A program made the translations under genes and the position numbers. From assembly GCA_020850695.1 (NCBI GenBank), contig JADZEF010000393.1:1-52268 (forward strand): DNA of 52,268 bases. Reading direction: 5' to 3'. Below the pieces are notes generated by a model that was not told the origin of the DNA, made no database searches, and saw only the letters and a program-made list of their open reading frames with translations. This DNA is from Planctomycetaceae bacterium (GTDB lineage: Bacteria > Planctomycetota > Planctomycetia > Planctomycetales > Planctomycetaceae). Every line of letters begins with the position of its first letter. Position 1 is the first letter of the stretch. Positions 1-9,881 of the stretch are shown here, in pieces.

Positions 1-2
1 CC

Positions 3-425
3 TGGGTGTTCTTTCCACATAAAGTGCTGGCAGAGAACCTGAGAGTTCCGATTTTGGACTTCAAGGTCGTCGGATTCGGCGGCCCTTTTCTACTGTTTGT
101 GATGGCGCTTCTCATTCTTCATTTGGTTTTTCCATATCCGTCGTCTGTCAGTTACTATGAACTGGTTGACCTCGATAATCCAACTCCGGCCGGCACATTT
201 CGTTTTGCTGGTCGGGAGAACCACCCACAAATACTTCTAGTCAAGCACCCAGATGGCCGAGGAGATGCGTTGACAGGATTTGTAGTCAAGTTTGATTCGA
301 ACGGCGCCTTTAAGGTAACGATTAGCAACTCTCAGCATTTTTTTGCCGACCAGGAAGTGACGTTTAAACCCGGCTTGATGAGCGAGAAGATCACCTTAGT
401 GGCCCCCGCGGCCGGAGCCCAATAG
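3..425 (+). CDS. Membrane-anchored hypothetical protein, 5' end cut by window
   Basis: The reading frame is already open at the first base of the window, so the true start is probably outside; a GTG at 6 is the first internal candidate. The visible 139 residues hold one clear hydrophobic segment (about residues 27-44, FGGPFLLFVMALLILHLVFP) followed by a soluble domain of about 95 residues rich in beta-type sequence. I do not recognise the family. It ends 21 bases before the next gene on the same strand, so the two may form one transcript. Base composition is visibly more AT-rich than in the rest of the window, a trait shared with the next gene. Confidence 0.6.
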   Translation, partial: WVFFPHKVLAENLRVPILDFKVVGFGGPFLLFVMALLILHLVFPYPSSVSYYELVDLDNPTPAGTFRFAGRENHPQILLVKHPDGRGDALTGFVVKFDSNGAFKVTISNSQHFFADQEVTFKPGLMSEKITLVAPAAGAQ

Positions 426-446
426 CTTGAGCACTCGGAGAATGCT

Positions 447-1478
447 ATGCCTAGAACAGCAGTATTGTCAGTGTTGTCATTCTTGGTTGTCACTCCCGAA
501 ATGCTAATGGCTCAACCACCGAATGTCGACGACGTGAGGATTATCACTGGCGACGGGCTATATAATTTGTCTTATATTGCGAGAAGCTCGAAATATGCCA
601 GTTTGTTCCCTACGCTGGAATTTAGGACTCGCCTCTCGGAAGCTCCTCCAACAACTTCCATCTTGATCATGAAACCAAGCGATGCGCAGTCCGACCGTGT
701 GTGGTACACGGATCGTGTGACCACAAAGCCGATCCCGATTCAGGTCACTCGAATCGAACATACAATTGTCGTTCAGTTCGCTGACGGCGGCATTTTTCGC
801 ATCGTGGGAATGAGGGCAGGGCCAAGAACGATCCAAGAGACGCTCGAAACGAAAGGACCCGACGGAGAAAAAACAACGGTCACTGTTTCGAAGGTCGTGG
901 TTGATATGCCTACCGATCAGGAGGTGAAAGATGCAGTTGCATTGATTGATGGAGTTGGTGACAAAAAGGTGCGCGACGCGCTCCGGTTTGCGGCGGGTGC
1001 TCGGTTTGCCGAGTTATTTCCGCCTGAAGCCGGTCCATCGGTTCCGCAGCAAGCCATGGAATTGGCTAATGAATACCGCGGTTCGGTACTTCATGATGCC
1101 GTTTCGCAACTTGCTTCAAAGCCGGAATCAAACTTGCCTTCAATCAGCGAGCCACTCTTCTTTGGAAAGTCTGGCTTCGACGCGTTGAACACAATAAGAG
1201 CGGTAGAGGGAACCAAGCCAACTGCTTCTTTTGAAACGTCGACGGGCAACTATGTTGCCGCGTGGGACAAAGCGACGCTGGTGCTCGTTCGACAACCAAA
1301 GGGAGCAAGTTACTCGGCTGATTTCAAATTGCGATTCAGTGACGAGTGGACGAAGCGTCTTGACGCACGTGCGATCGAAGTCCCGACAAGGCCGTCCTTC
1401 GACTACCGATTTGCTCCGGACAAGTTTTCTCGAGATCCAGCCCGCTCTTCTTCCTCCCCGTCGACACGTCCGCAATAG
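447..1478 (+). CDS. Exported hypothetical protein
   Basis: A 343-residue protein of unknown function. Residues 1-22 look like a Sec signal peptide (hydrophobic LSVLSFLVV, then an MAQP cleavage-type end), so a periplasmic location is inferred. The mature part has no motif I can name; the last 20 residues are Ser/Pro/Arg-rich and look disordered. ATG at 447 follows a weak CGGAG-like site. It lies 21 bases after the preceding membrane protein, and both share an AT-richer composition than the downstream genes, which could reflect recent acquisition or relaxed selection. Confidence 0.65.
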   Translation: MPRTAVLSVLSFLVVTPEMLMAQPPNVDDVRIITGDGLYNLSYIARSSKYASLFPTLEFRTRLSEAPPTTSILIMKPSDAQSDRVWYTDRVTTKPIPIQVTRIEHTIVVQFADGGIFRIVGMRAGPRTIQETLETKGPDGEKTTVTVSKVVVDMPTDQEVKDAVALIDGVGDKKVRDALRFAAGARFAELFPPEAGPSVPQQAMELANEYRGSVLHDAVSQLASKPESNLPSISEPLFFGKSGFDALNTIRAVEGTKPTASFETSTGNYVAAWDKATLVLVRQPKGASYSADFKLRFSDEWTKRLDARAIEVPTRPSFDYRFAPDKFSRDPARSSSSPSTRPQ

Positions 1479-1633
1479 CCAGTTTTGCGGCATAGTTTTC
1501 GGAATCGTCGGTGGAGCATTGAATCGAGTGGTTGCTCGTGTGGACGGGTTTCATTTGAGACAATCGCCGAGCCTCACGATGTGTCCGCAGCACCCATTCC
1601 ACGTCACTCCCCACTAATCCAATTGCCCGGACC

Positions 1634-2497
1634 ATGCGTCAATTCCCTCTCGGACTCGCGATTGTCGTAATTTTGGTGGTGGCGGTGCGACTTGTTTTCG
1701 CTGAAAGCACCCCCACGACACCGCGAGCGGTCAAGAAGAGCGAGTGGCACGGGTTCTCGCGGATCGACTTCGAAGTCGATGGAAAGCCGGTCCTCGTCGT
1801 GCAGCCGAAGGAGCCCGCACCCGGAAAGCCGTGGGTGTGGCATGGGGAGTTCTTCGGACACAAGCCGGAGCCCGATATCGCGCTCCTCAAGCGGGGCTTT
1901 CACATCGTCTATATGAGCGTCCCCGACATGCTCGGAGGGCCGCCGGCGGTGCGGCACTGGAACGCCTTCTACAAGGTGCTGACCGAGGAGTTCGGATTCG
2001 CCCGGAAGGCGGCACTCGTCGGCCTGAGCCGCGGCGGGCTCTACTGCTACAACTGGGCGGCGGCGAATCCGGACAAGGTTGCCTGCCTCTACGGCGACGC
2101 CCCGGTGTGCGACTTCAAGAGCTGGCCCGGCGGCCGGGGAAAGGGGAAGGGAAGTCCGCGCGACTGGCAGCTGGTGCTCAAGACGTACGGCTTCAAGGAC
2201 GACGCCGAGGCCCTGGCCTACGACAGGAACCCCGTCGACAACCTCGCCCCGCTCGCGAAGGCGAAGGTGCCGCTGCTGCACGTCTACGGCGACGCGGACG
2301 ACGTCGTCCCGTGGGATGAGAACACCGGCCTCATCGCCGAGCGTTACAAGAAGCTCGGCGGCGACATCACGCTGATCGCCAAGAAGGGGGTCGGCCATCA
2401 CCCGCACGGCCTCGACGACCCGACGCCGATCGTCGAGTTCATCGCGAAGCACTCGCTCGCCGCCATTGCGGGGGACAAGACGAAAACGCCGAAGTGA
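1634..2497 (+). CDS. Exported alpha/beta hydrolase
   Basis: A 287-residue serine hydrolase. Residues 1-23 form a signal peptide (FPLGLAIVVILVVAVRLVFA). The nucleophile elbow is GLSRGG (near residue 134), with a candidate acid in GDADDVVP and the catalytic His in VGHHPHG near residue 258, giving a complete Ser-Asp-His set in the right order. Length and layout fit small secreted esterase or peptidase-like hydrolases common in planctomycetes. The substrate cannot be read from sequence. It is convergent with xylose isomerase and separated from it by about 70 bases without an obvious U-tract terminator. Confidence 0.85.
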   Translation: MRQFPLGLAIVVILVVAVRLVFAESTPTTPRAVKKSEWHGFSRIDFEVDGKPVLVVQPKEPAPGKPWVWHGEFFGHKPEPDIALLKRGFHIVYMSVPDMLGGPPAVRHWNAFYKVLTEEFGFARKAALVGLSRGGLYCYNWAAANPDKVACLYGDAPVCDFKSWPGGRGKGKGSPRDWQLVLKTYGFKDDAEALAYDRNPVDNLAPLAKAKVPLLHVYGDADDVVPWDENTGLIAERYKKLGGDITLIAKKGVGHHPHGLDDPTPIVEFIAKHSLAAIAGDKTKTPK

Positions 2498-2566
2498 GCG
2501 ACTCCGGGGCGGGGCAGCCGCGAGCCGGTGCAAAGCGTGGCGATTCGCCGGTCGGATGTCGGGGCC

Positions 2567-3880
<1,314 letters not shown>

Positions 3881-3945
3881 GTGGCGACCTGGAGCGCGGC
3901 GGTGTGAAAAGAGCGTCGTGACGCACGATCAAGCTGGCAGGGAGT

Positions 3946-4503
3946 CTACACGCGGTCTGCCGCGTCCGGAAGCGGCGCGGTGGTCGCATTCCGCATGCGG
4001 ATGATCGAATACCGCAGCGTGGAACCGACGACCGCGTCGTGCAACGGCCAGAGGTTCGGAACCACCCTCAGTTCGACGCCCCGCCGCAGCAGTTCGCCCA
4101 CGGGATCCGCGATCGTCTCGCTGCGCAAGGGGTGGACGTAGACCCGGCTGATGTAGTACCCGGCGCAGTCGTCGATGCAGCGGAAGGTCGCCGGCGGGAG
4201 GTGGTAGCAGCACAGCCGGCAAGTGCGGATCCGCTCCCACCACACACTCTCGACGGCCACGACCGCCGGACTACCGTTGAGGAATCGTGCCGCATCGGCT
4301 GCGGCGGTTTCCGGCGCCGCTTCGAATGTCACTCGCGGGCAGTCGCGTGGAAGGAGATAGTTGCGAAGCTTCGCACTTTCGATGGCCCAGACGGCTGGCT
4401 CACCGGTCACGGGATGCGGCCGAGGGTCGAAGCGTTGAATGCCGAATTCTTCGCTGATGTGGCACAGCGTCGCTGGGCGTTCCAGAGCTTGTTCCTGCAC
4501 CAT
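3946..4503 (-). CDS. DUF6886-family protein
   Basis: A 185-residue soluble protein of the DUF6886 type, recognised by LCHISEE near the N-terminus, the FDPRPHP...VWAIESAKLRNYLLPRDCPRV region, a central ISR segment and a C-terminal STLRYSIIRMRNA. Function is unknown. I chose ATG at 4503 because the longer frame (to 4581) would start upstream of the 4531-4559 hairpin that terminates the preceding gene, while 4503 has an AGGAGC box 11 bases upstream. The fold may be related to small ADP-ribosyl-type or RES-like domains, but I cannot show that. Confidence 0.75.
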   Translation of the reverse strand: MVQEQALERPATLCHISEEFGIQRFDPRPHPVTGEPAVWAIESAKLRNYLLPRDCPRVTFEAAPETAAADAARFLNGSPAVVAVESVWWERIRTCRLCCYHLPPATFRCIDDCAGYYISRVYVHPLRSETIADPVGELLRRGVELRVVPNLWPLHDAVVGSTLRYSIIRMRNATTAPLPDAADRV

Positions 4504-4530
4504 CGGCCGACGTTGCTCCTGCCAATAGAA

Positions 4531-4559
4531 GCGGCCTGCGGGAATGTCCCGCAGGCCGC
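4531..4559 (-). terminator. Rho-independent terminator after DUF1501 gene
   Basis: A perfect 13-bp GC-rich stem (GCGGCCTGCGGGA and its complement) closes on a 3-base loop at 4544-4546. Read on the minus strand it is followed by TTCTATT. It lies 35 bases past the DUF1501 stop and just upstream of the DUF6886 start, so it separates the two genes. Confidence 0.85.
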
Positions 4560-4594
4560 GATATCGCAATGACCCGCCCATCTCGCCGGGCGCG

Positions 4595-5905
4595 TCAGAC
4601 CAGTTCGCGAACGAGGTCGCGGTCGTCGACGAGGTATTGCGGGCGGCCGTTGGGGTCGGTCAGCGAGATGGTGTTCGCGTCGATCCCCAGCTTGTGGTAG
4701 ACCGTGTGGAACACGTTCTGGAGGCTGAGGGGGCGGTCGAGCGGGACTTCGCCGCGGGCGTTGGTCGAGCCGATCGCCTGACCGTGCCGCATGCCGCCGC
4801 CGGCGATGAAGAAGAACGCCGCCTGCGGCCAGTGGTCGCGACCGGCGCCCATGTTGACCCGCGGCGTGCGGCCGAATTCGCCCGACATCATGATGATGGT
4901 GTCGTCGAGGCGGCCACGCTCTTCGAGATCGAGGATCAGCGCGGAGAGAGCCTTCGACAGCGGCGGAAGCTGGTCCCGCATCGATTGGAAGTTCTGACCG
5001 TGGGTGTCCCATCCACCCCACGAGAACGACACGCACCGCACTCCCGCTTCGACGAGCCGCCGCGCGACGATGAAGCTCTCGGTGCTGCGACGGCGCATCT
5101 TGCTGCCCAGGCCGTAGCGGTCGAGTGTCTTCTCATCTTCCTTCTTGTAATCGAGAGCCTTCGCAAGTTCGCCCGAGGTGACGAGGCCGACGGCCCGATC
5201 GGTGAAACTATCGATGGCCGTCATCATGCCGGACGAATCGACGTTGCGGCGGATGCGGTCGAGGCCGTTGAGGAGCGTGCGGCGATCATCGAGACGTTCG
5301 ACCGTCGTTGACCGGTTGAGTTCGAGATTAGCGCGACCGGTGCCGTCGGGACGGAACGCCGCGTGCATCTGTCCGAGGTAACCGGGCCGCGTCCAGTTGT
5401 TGAGGTCGACGAACGTCGGGGCGCTGCCGTAGCTGGTGTGCTGGGCGGGACCCCACAGTTTCGACATCACCGAGCCGATGCTCGGACGGCCGCCAAGCGA
5501 GCGGAGCGAGTTCTCGGACCAGCCCGAGTCGGACTGCCGCGGCGAGTGCTCGTTCGCCATGTTGCGGATCGAGCGGATGATGCTGTAGCGGTCGGCCACC
5601 TGGGCGAGCTCAGGCATCAGCTCGCAGATTTCGACGCCAGAGGCATTGGTTGCGATCGGCTTGAATTCGCCGCGGTATTCCTTCGGAGCGTTCGGCTTGA
5701 GGTCGAACGTATCCATGTGGGTGGGGCCACCCCCCAGATAGATATTGATGATCGACTTGCCGGTCGCCTTCGTCCCGGCGAGTTCTTCGGCCCGAAGCAG
5801 GTTTGGAAGTGTCAGTCCGCCGATGGCCAGGCCGCCGATCGTCAGAAACTGGCGACGCGAGACTCCATCACAATACGCTTCACCGCGTGAGAGAAAACTC
5901 AGCAT
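4595..5905 (-). CDS. DUF1501 protein, Tat-exported
   Basis: A 436-residue member of the DUF1501 family, related to the alkaline-phosphatase/sulfatase fold and highly expanded in planctomycetes. The N-terminus carries a Tat signal (SRRQFL followed by a Gly/Leu-rich segment ending LLRAEE), so export is inferred. Family blocks are visible: INIYLGGGPTHMDTFDLKP, ANEHSPRQSDSG, SWGGWDTHGQNF, MMSGEFGRTPR and GRDHWP. DUF1501 genes often follow a DUF1549/DUF1553 cytochrome-type gene; here none is present and a terminator follows. Enzymatic activity is not established for the family. Confidence 0.93.
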   Translation of the reverse strand: MLSFLSRGEAYCDGVSRRQFLTIGGLAIGGLTLPNLLRAEELAGTKATGKSIINIYLGGGPTHMDTFDLKPNAPKEYRGEFKPIATNASGVEICELMPELAQVADRYSIIRSIRNMANEHSPRQSDSGWSENSLRSLGGRPSIGSVMSKLWGPAQHTSYGSAPTFVDLNNWTRPGYLGQMHAAFRPDGTGRANLELNRSTTVERLDDRRTLLNGLDRIRRNVDSSGMMTAIDSFTDRAVGLVTSGELAKALDYKKEDEKTLDRYGLGSKMRRRSTESFIVARRLVEAGVRCVSFSWGGWDTHGQNFQSMRDQLPPLSKALSALILDLEERGRLDDTIIMMSGEFGRTPRVNMGAGRDHWPQAAFFFIAGGGMRHGQAIGSTNARGEVPLDRPLSLQNVFHTVYHKLGIDANTISLTDPNGRPQYLVDDRDLVRELV

Positions 5906-6001
5906 GACTCATCCTTAGCGCCGGTTGGGAGGTGAATCGCCGATCAGGGCGGACTGCCAAGTGAACGTCGATCAGTGTGCCGGAGCGAATGAAATCAATC
6001 A

Positions 6002-6023
6002 ACAGATTTTGATCTAATTCTGT
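6002..6023. promoter_or_regulatory. Imperfect palindrome in divergent spacer
   Basis: A 22-base AT-rich palindrome (9 of 11 pairs match; outer arms ACAGA and TCTGT) sits between the divergent DUF1501 and deoxyhypusine-synthase-like genes. The placement suits an operator, but no regulator is linked to it. Confidence 0.35.
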
Positions 6024-6130
6024 GAATTGGAGGCGAACGCCACGGACGTCTCGATCCGGTCGATCGAATGGTGGGGCGTGCACGATCCACTACAATCGGC
6101 AGCCTTTCCGATCTTGCCTGGGATGACTCC

Positions 6131-7234
6131 ATGTCTGTCGAACCCTTTGATCTGCGGCGGCTGAAGATCTTTCCGCTGGCGCAGCGTCATCACCTGACCC
6201 GCGCCGCCGACATCCTCGTCGATCCGGACTCACCGCCGCGTTCGATCAGCGAGGCCAACGCGGCTCGAGTTGCCGAGTGTGCGGAGCGGATTCGGGACGC
6301 CCGCCAGCGCGGGGCGTCGGTGATGCTGGTGTATGGGGCCCATCTGCTGCGGAACGGTTCCGCCCGCATATTGGACCGGATGATGGCCGGCGGATGGCTG
6401 ACGCACCTCGCGACGAACGGGGCGGGGACGAGTCACGCTTGGGAGTACGCGTGGTTCGGCGCGTCGACGGAGAGCGTCGAGATGAACGTCGCTCAGGGAA
6501 CATTCGGGACGTGGGAGGAGACAGCAGTCAACATTCACCGGGCGTTGCTGGTCGGGGCATTGGAGGGGATGGGCTACGGGCGATCGCTCGGGCGGCAGAT
6601 TGCGGAGGACGGGGTGACGCTTCCCGACCCGGAGGGGCTTCGCGCGGCGATTGCCGCGGACCCCGGTCATTCCCTGGCCGGAGCGCGGGTCGAGTTGCTG
6701 CGGACGATGCAGCAATTCGGCTGGAAGGCGGGGCGTGTGTCGGTCGAGCATCGCTTCAAGCCGGCGTCGATCCTTGGGAGCGCCTGGAAGCACAACATTC
6801 CAATGACCGTCCATCCGGGGATCGGATACGACATCATCTCGAACCACCCGATCTTCAACGGGGCGGCGATCGGACGTGCGGCGGAGTTGGACTTCAAGCT
6901 GTTCGCGGGATCGGTGGAGAACCTCGAAGGGGGTGTCGTGTTGTCGGTCGGGTCGGCCATCATGGGACCGCAAGTGTTCGAGAAGACGGTCAGTTGCGTG
7001 AACAACGTCCGGTTGCAGGCGGGCCTCAAAGTGCTGCGGGACTTCTCGATCTACGTGGTCGACCTGCAGGACGGCGGCGGGTGGGACTGGACGCAGGGAG
7101 AACCGCCGAAGACGAACCCGGCCTACTATCTGCGCTTCTGCAAGAGCTACTCACGAATGGGGGGGCCGATGCACTACCTGCAGTGCGACAACCTGGCTTT
7201 TATTCATCAATTGTTCACACAGTTGGCCGGATGA
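6131..7234 (+). CDS. Deoxyhypusine-synthase-like protein
   Basis: A 367-residue cytoplasmic protein. Three regions resemble deoxyhypusine synthase (DHS): LATNGAGTSHAWEYAWFGAS (about 93-112, compare the DHS NGAG...H.FE...GA block), WKHNIPMTVHPGIGYDII (compare KNNIPVF.PALTDG), and the VLSVGSAIMGPQVFEKTVS strand. These suggest the same NAD-binding fold. The DHS active-site lysine motif (SWGK-type) is not visible; the C-terminus reads GWDWTQGEPPKTNPAYY instead. Bacteria lack eIF5A, so the classical reaction is unlikely; a homospermidine-synthase-like or other NAD-dependent role is possible. I prefer ATG 6131 to the longer frame at 6068 because the homology begins there. Confidence 0.6.
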   Translation: MSVEPFDLRRLKIFPLAQRHHLTRAADILVDPDSPPRSISEANAARVAECAERIRDARQRGASVMLVYGAHLLRNGSARILDRMMAGGWLTHLATNGAGTSHAWEYAWFGASTESVEMNVAQGTFGTWEETAVNIHRALLVGALEGMGYGRSLGRQIAEDGVTLPDPEGLRAAIAADPGHSLAGARVELLRTMQQFGWKAGRVSVEHRFKPASILGSAWKHNIPMTVHPGIGYDIISNHPIFNGAAIGRAAELDFKLFAGSVENLEGGVVLSVGSAIMGPQVFEKTVSCVNNVRLQAGLKVLRDFSIYVVDLQDGGGWDWTQGEPPKTNPAYYLRFCKSYSRMGGPMHYLQCDNLAFIHQLFTQLAG

Positions 7235-7301
7235 CGGCGGGAAGCTCGGGAAGCTAAAGTACCGCTGCATCGGGTCACGACCTCGTGGAAGCATTCGCAA
7301 C

Positions 7302-7979
7302 ATGATGAGGAAATACGCGGCGGAATTCTTCGGCACGTTCTGCCTCGTCTTCGCGGGGACGGGAGCGATTGTCATCAACCAGGCGAGTGCGGGGGCCATT
7401 ACGCATGTCGGGATCGCATTGACGTTCGGGCTGATCGTCCTCTCGATGATCTACGCCCTCGGCGATGTCTCCGGGTGCCATCTGAATCCGGCGGTTACCC
7501 TCGGTTTCTTCGCCGCACGCCGCTTCGAAGGGAGGCAGGTGCTGCCTTACATCGTCAGCCAGTCCGCGGGGGCGATCGTCGCCAGCCTCGCGATGCGGCT
7601 GTTGTTTCCTCTCGACGAGACGCTCGGAGGGACCCGTCCGGCGGGTGACGCGATGCAATCGTTCGTGCTGGAGTTCATCCTCACGCTGATCCTGATGTTC
7701 GTGATTCTCAGCGTGTCGAGCGGAGCGAAAGAGAAGGGGTTGCTGGCGGGCGTGGCCATCGGAGCCGTGATCGCGCTGGAAGCGATGTTTGCGGGGCCGA
7801 TCAGCGGGGCGTCGATGAATCCGGTCCGGTCGCTGGCGCCGGCCCTCGTTTCGCTCCGGCTGGATCACCTCTGGATTTATCTCGTCGCTCCAACATTGGG
7901 GGCATGCGCCAGCGTCCTTCTGTGCCGTTGCGTGCAGAATCCGGGATGCTGCTGTGCGGCCAACGAGGCCTGCTCATGA
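7302..7979 (+). CDS. NIP/AqpS-type aquaporin, probable arsenite channel
   Basis: A 225-residue MIP-family channel with six hydrophobic spans. Pore motifs are HLNPAVT (Asn-Pro-Ala at 62-64) and SMNPVRS (Asn-Pro-Val at 173-175, with the selectivity-filter Arg176). Replacement of the second NPA by NPV occurs in metalloid-permeable NIP-type channels. The stop overlaps the start of an arsenate reductase (ATGA at 7976-7979), indicating translational coupling, and bacterial AqpS/AqpN proteins are known from ars operons. The inferred role is downhill exit of As(III) made by ArsC. The C-terminal tail is unusually Cys-rich (Cys at 208, 210, 216, 217, 218 and 224). Confidence 0.88.
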   Translation: MMRKYAAEFFGTFCLVFAGTGAIVINQASAGAITHVGIALTFGLIVLSMIYALGDVSGCHLNPAVTLGFFAARRFEGRQVLPYIVSQSAGAIVASLAMRLLFPLDETLGGTRPAGDAMQSFVLEFILTLILMFVILSVSSGAKEKGLLAGVAIGAVIALEAMFAGPISGASMNPVRSLAPALVSLRLDHLWIYLVAPTLGACASVLLCRCVQNPGCCCAANEACS

Positions 7980-8362
7980 AGCGGATCCTCTTTGTGTGCG
8001 TGGAGAATTCGAACCGGAGCCAGATGGCCGAGGCCTTCGCCCGCATTCATGGGCAAGGGAAGGTCGAGGCGCACAGTGCGGGGTCGCGACCGTCGGGACG
8101 GGTGAATCCGAAGGCGATCGCGTCGATGGCCGAGCTGGGCTACGACCTGTCGACGCATCAGGCGATCGGGCTGGATCAGTTCAACGGGACCGAGATCGAC
8201 GTGGCCGTGACGATGGGATGCGGCGACGCCTGCCCGCTGGTGCGGGCCAGCCGACGCGAGGAATGGAATATTCCCGACCCTCGGGAGATGGCCCCCGACG
8301 AGTTCCGGAAGGTTCGCGACCTGATCGAATCGAAGGTCAGGGATCTCCTCAGCACGCTGTGA
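7976..8362 (+). CDS. arsC: Arsenate reductase, LMW-PTP type
   Basis: A 128-residue member of the low-molecular-weight phosphatase/arsenate reductase family that reduces As(V) to As(III). The P-loop is CVENSNRS (Cys8 to Arg14, CX5R) and the Asp loop is in IPDPREM. Two more cysteines lie in GCGDACP (Cys82 and Cys86). The spacing of three residues is shorter than the six of thioredoxin-coupled ArsC from plasmid pI258, so the reductant may differ. ATG 7976 overlaps the aquaporin stop; the longer upstream frame overlaps the aquaporin and is not conserved in type. No ArsR or ArsB/Acr3 gene is adjacent. Confidence 0.9.
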   Translation: MKRILFVCVENSNRSQMAEAFARIHGQGKVEAHSAGSRPSGRVNPKAIASMAELGYDLSTHQAIGLDQFNGTEIDVAVTMGCGDACPLVRASRREEWNIPDPREMAPDEFRKVRDLIESKVRDLLSTL

Positions 8363-8391
8363 GGCGCGGCGAGTTCCGCGGGATGACCGGG

Positions 8392-8420
8392 TTGCCGGAT
8401 CGCCGGGCATCGCCTATTGT
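8392..8420 (+). promoter_or_regulatory. Sigma-70-type promoter for ahcY
   Basis: TTGCCG (8392-8397), a 17-bp spacer and TATTGT (8415-8420) lie 30 bases after the arsC stop. A start near 8427 would give a leader of about 113 bases before the ahcY ATG. I see no recognisable SAH riboswitch core in that leader. Confidence 0.5.
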
Positions 8421-8539
8421 ACTGACGCATCCACGCCCCGGTTTTCCGCCTTTTCATGGCCTTTGCCGGCGACGGGTCACGGAGTGGCTCATCGCCCGTT
8501 CTGACCGCCGGTTGCGGTCGTCCTTCTGGAGTTTGTCGA

Positions 8540-9862
8540 ATGGCTGTTGCCGCCCCCGCGAAGAAAGCTTTGCCGTACAAAGTCAAGGACATGAGCCTCG
8601 CGGAGTGGGGCCGCAAGGAGATCGAGCTTGCCGAAAACGAGATGCCGGGGCTGATGGCCCTCCGCGAGACGTACGGCCCGTCGCAGCCGCTCCGTGGGGC
8701 CCGCATCGCCGGCTGCCTGCACATGACGATTCAGACAGCCGTCCTCATCGAGACGCTGACCGCCCTGGGCGCCACCGTCCGCTGGTCGAGCTGCAACATC
8801 TTCTCGACGCAGGATCATGCGGCGGCCGCGATTGCGGCGGCCGGCATCCCGGTCTTCGCCTGGAAGGGGATGACCAACGAAGAGTTCGACTGGTGCATCG
8901 AGCAGACGCTGTTCTGGGAAGACGGCCAGCCCCTCAACATGATCCTGGACGACGGCGGCGACCTGACCGCCATGGTCCACACGAAGTACACCGAGCTTCT
9001 CAAGGGGATCAAAGGGATCACCGAAGAGACCACGACCGGCGTGCATCGCCTTTACCAGATGCACAAGGCGGGGAAGCTCGCGATCCCGTCGATCAACGTC
9101 AACGACTCGGTGACGAAGAGCAAGTTCGACAACCTCTACGGCTGCCGCGAGTCGCTGGCCGACGGCATCAAGCGGGCGACCGACATCATGATCGCCGGCA
9201 AGGTGGTCGTGGTGTGCGGGTACGGTGACGTGGGCAAGGGCTCGGCGAATGCCATGAAGAGCCTGGGGGCTCGCGTCCTCATCACCGAAGTCGACCCCAT
9301 CTGCGCCCTGCAGGCGGCGATGGAAGGCTACCAGGTGACGACGATGGACGAAGCCGCCCCGATGGGCGACATCTTCGTCACGGCCACGGGCTGCATCGAC
9401 GTCATCCAGTCGAAGCACCTCGACGCGATGAAGAACGAAGCGATCGTCTGCAACATCGGCCACTTCGACTCCGAAATCGACATCGCCTACCTGGTCAACA
9501 GCAAGACGATCAAGCGGGTGGAGATCAAGCCGCAGGTCGACAAGTTCGTCTACCCGAACGGGAAGTCGATCATCGTGCTGGCGGAAGGCCGCCTCGTAAA
9601 CCTCGGCTGTGCGACCGGCCACCCGTCGTTCGTGATGTCGAACAGCTTCACCAACCAGACGCTGGCCCAGATCGAGCTGTGGACCAAGGCCGAAGAGTAC
9701 GGCGTCGGCGTCTACGTGCTGCCGAAGCACCTCGACGAAGAGGTGGCCCGGCTGCACCTGGCGAAGCTCGGCGTGAAGCTGACGAAGCTGACGCAGAAGC
9801 AGGCCGACTACCTGAGCGTGCCAGTCGCCGGCCCGTTCAAGCCGGACCACTACCGATACTAA
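8540..9862 (+). CDS. ahcY: S-adenosylhomocysteinase
   Basis: Hydrolyses S-adenosylhomocysteine to adenosine and homocysteine, relieving product inhibition of methyltransferases. The 440 residues show the family blocks [31 protein letters not shown], the [17 protein letters not shown] segment with the NAD-linked catalytic Lys, the Rossmann glycine loop [10 protein letters not shown] (around residue 227), and the C-terminal [27 protein letters not shown] 8540 was chosen over the longer frame at 8456 because the family starts here and the longer frame covers the leader. A promoter precedes it and a strong terminator follows. metK is in the same window but 18 kb away. Confidence 0.97.
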   Translation: MAVAAPAKKALPYKVKDMSLAEWGRKEIELAENEMPGLMALRETYGPSQPLRGARIAGCLHMTIQTAVLIETLTALGATVRWSSCNIFSTQDHAAAAIAAAGIPVFAWKGMTNEEFDWCIEQTLFWEDGQPLNMILDDGGDLTAMVHTKYTELLKGIKGITEETTTGVHRLYQMHKAGKLAIPSINVNDSVTKSKFDNLYGCRESLADGIKRATDIMIAGKVVVVCGYGDVGKGSANAMKSLGARVLITEVDPICALQAAMEGYQVTTMDEAAPMGDIFVTATGCIDVIQSKHLDAMKNEAIVCNIGHFDSEIDIAYLVNSKTIKRVEIKPQVDKFVYPNGKSIIVLAEGRLVNLGCATGHPSFVMSNSFTNQTLAQIELWTKAEEYGVGVYVLPKHLDEEVARLHLAKLGVKLTKLTQKQADYLSVPVAGPFKPDHYRY

Positions 9863-9881
9863 GCTGACCGCTATGGCCGTA

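Noticed and set aside
8421..8539. A SAH riboswitch in the ahcY leader
   Set aside because: I could not find the conserved SAH core or its pseudoknot pairing; only ordinary GC-rich text is present.
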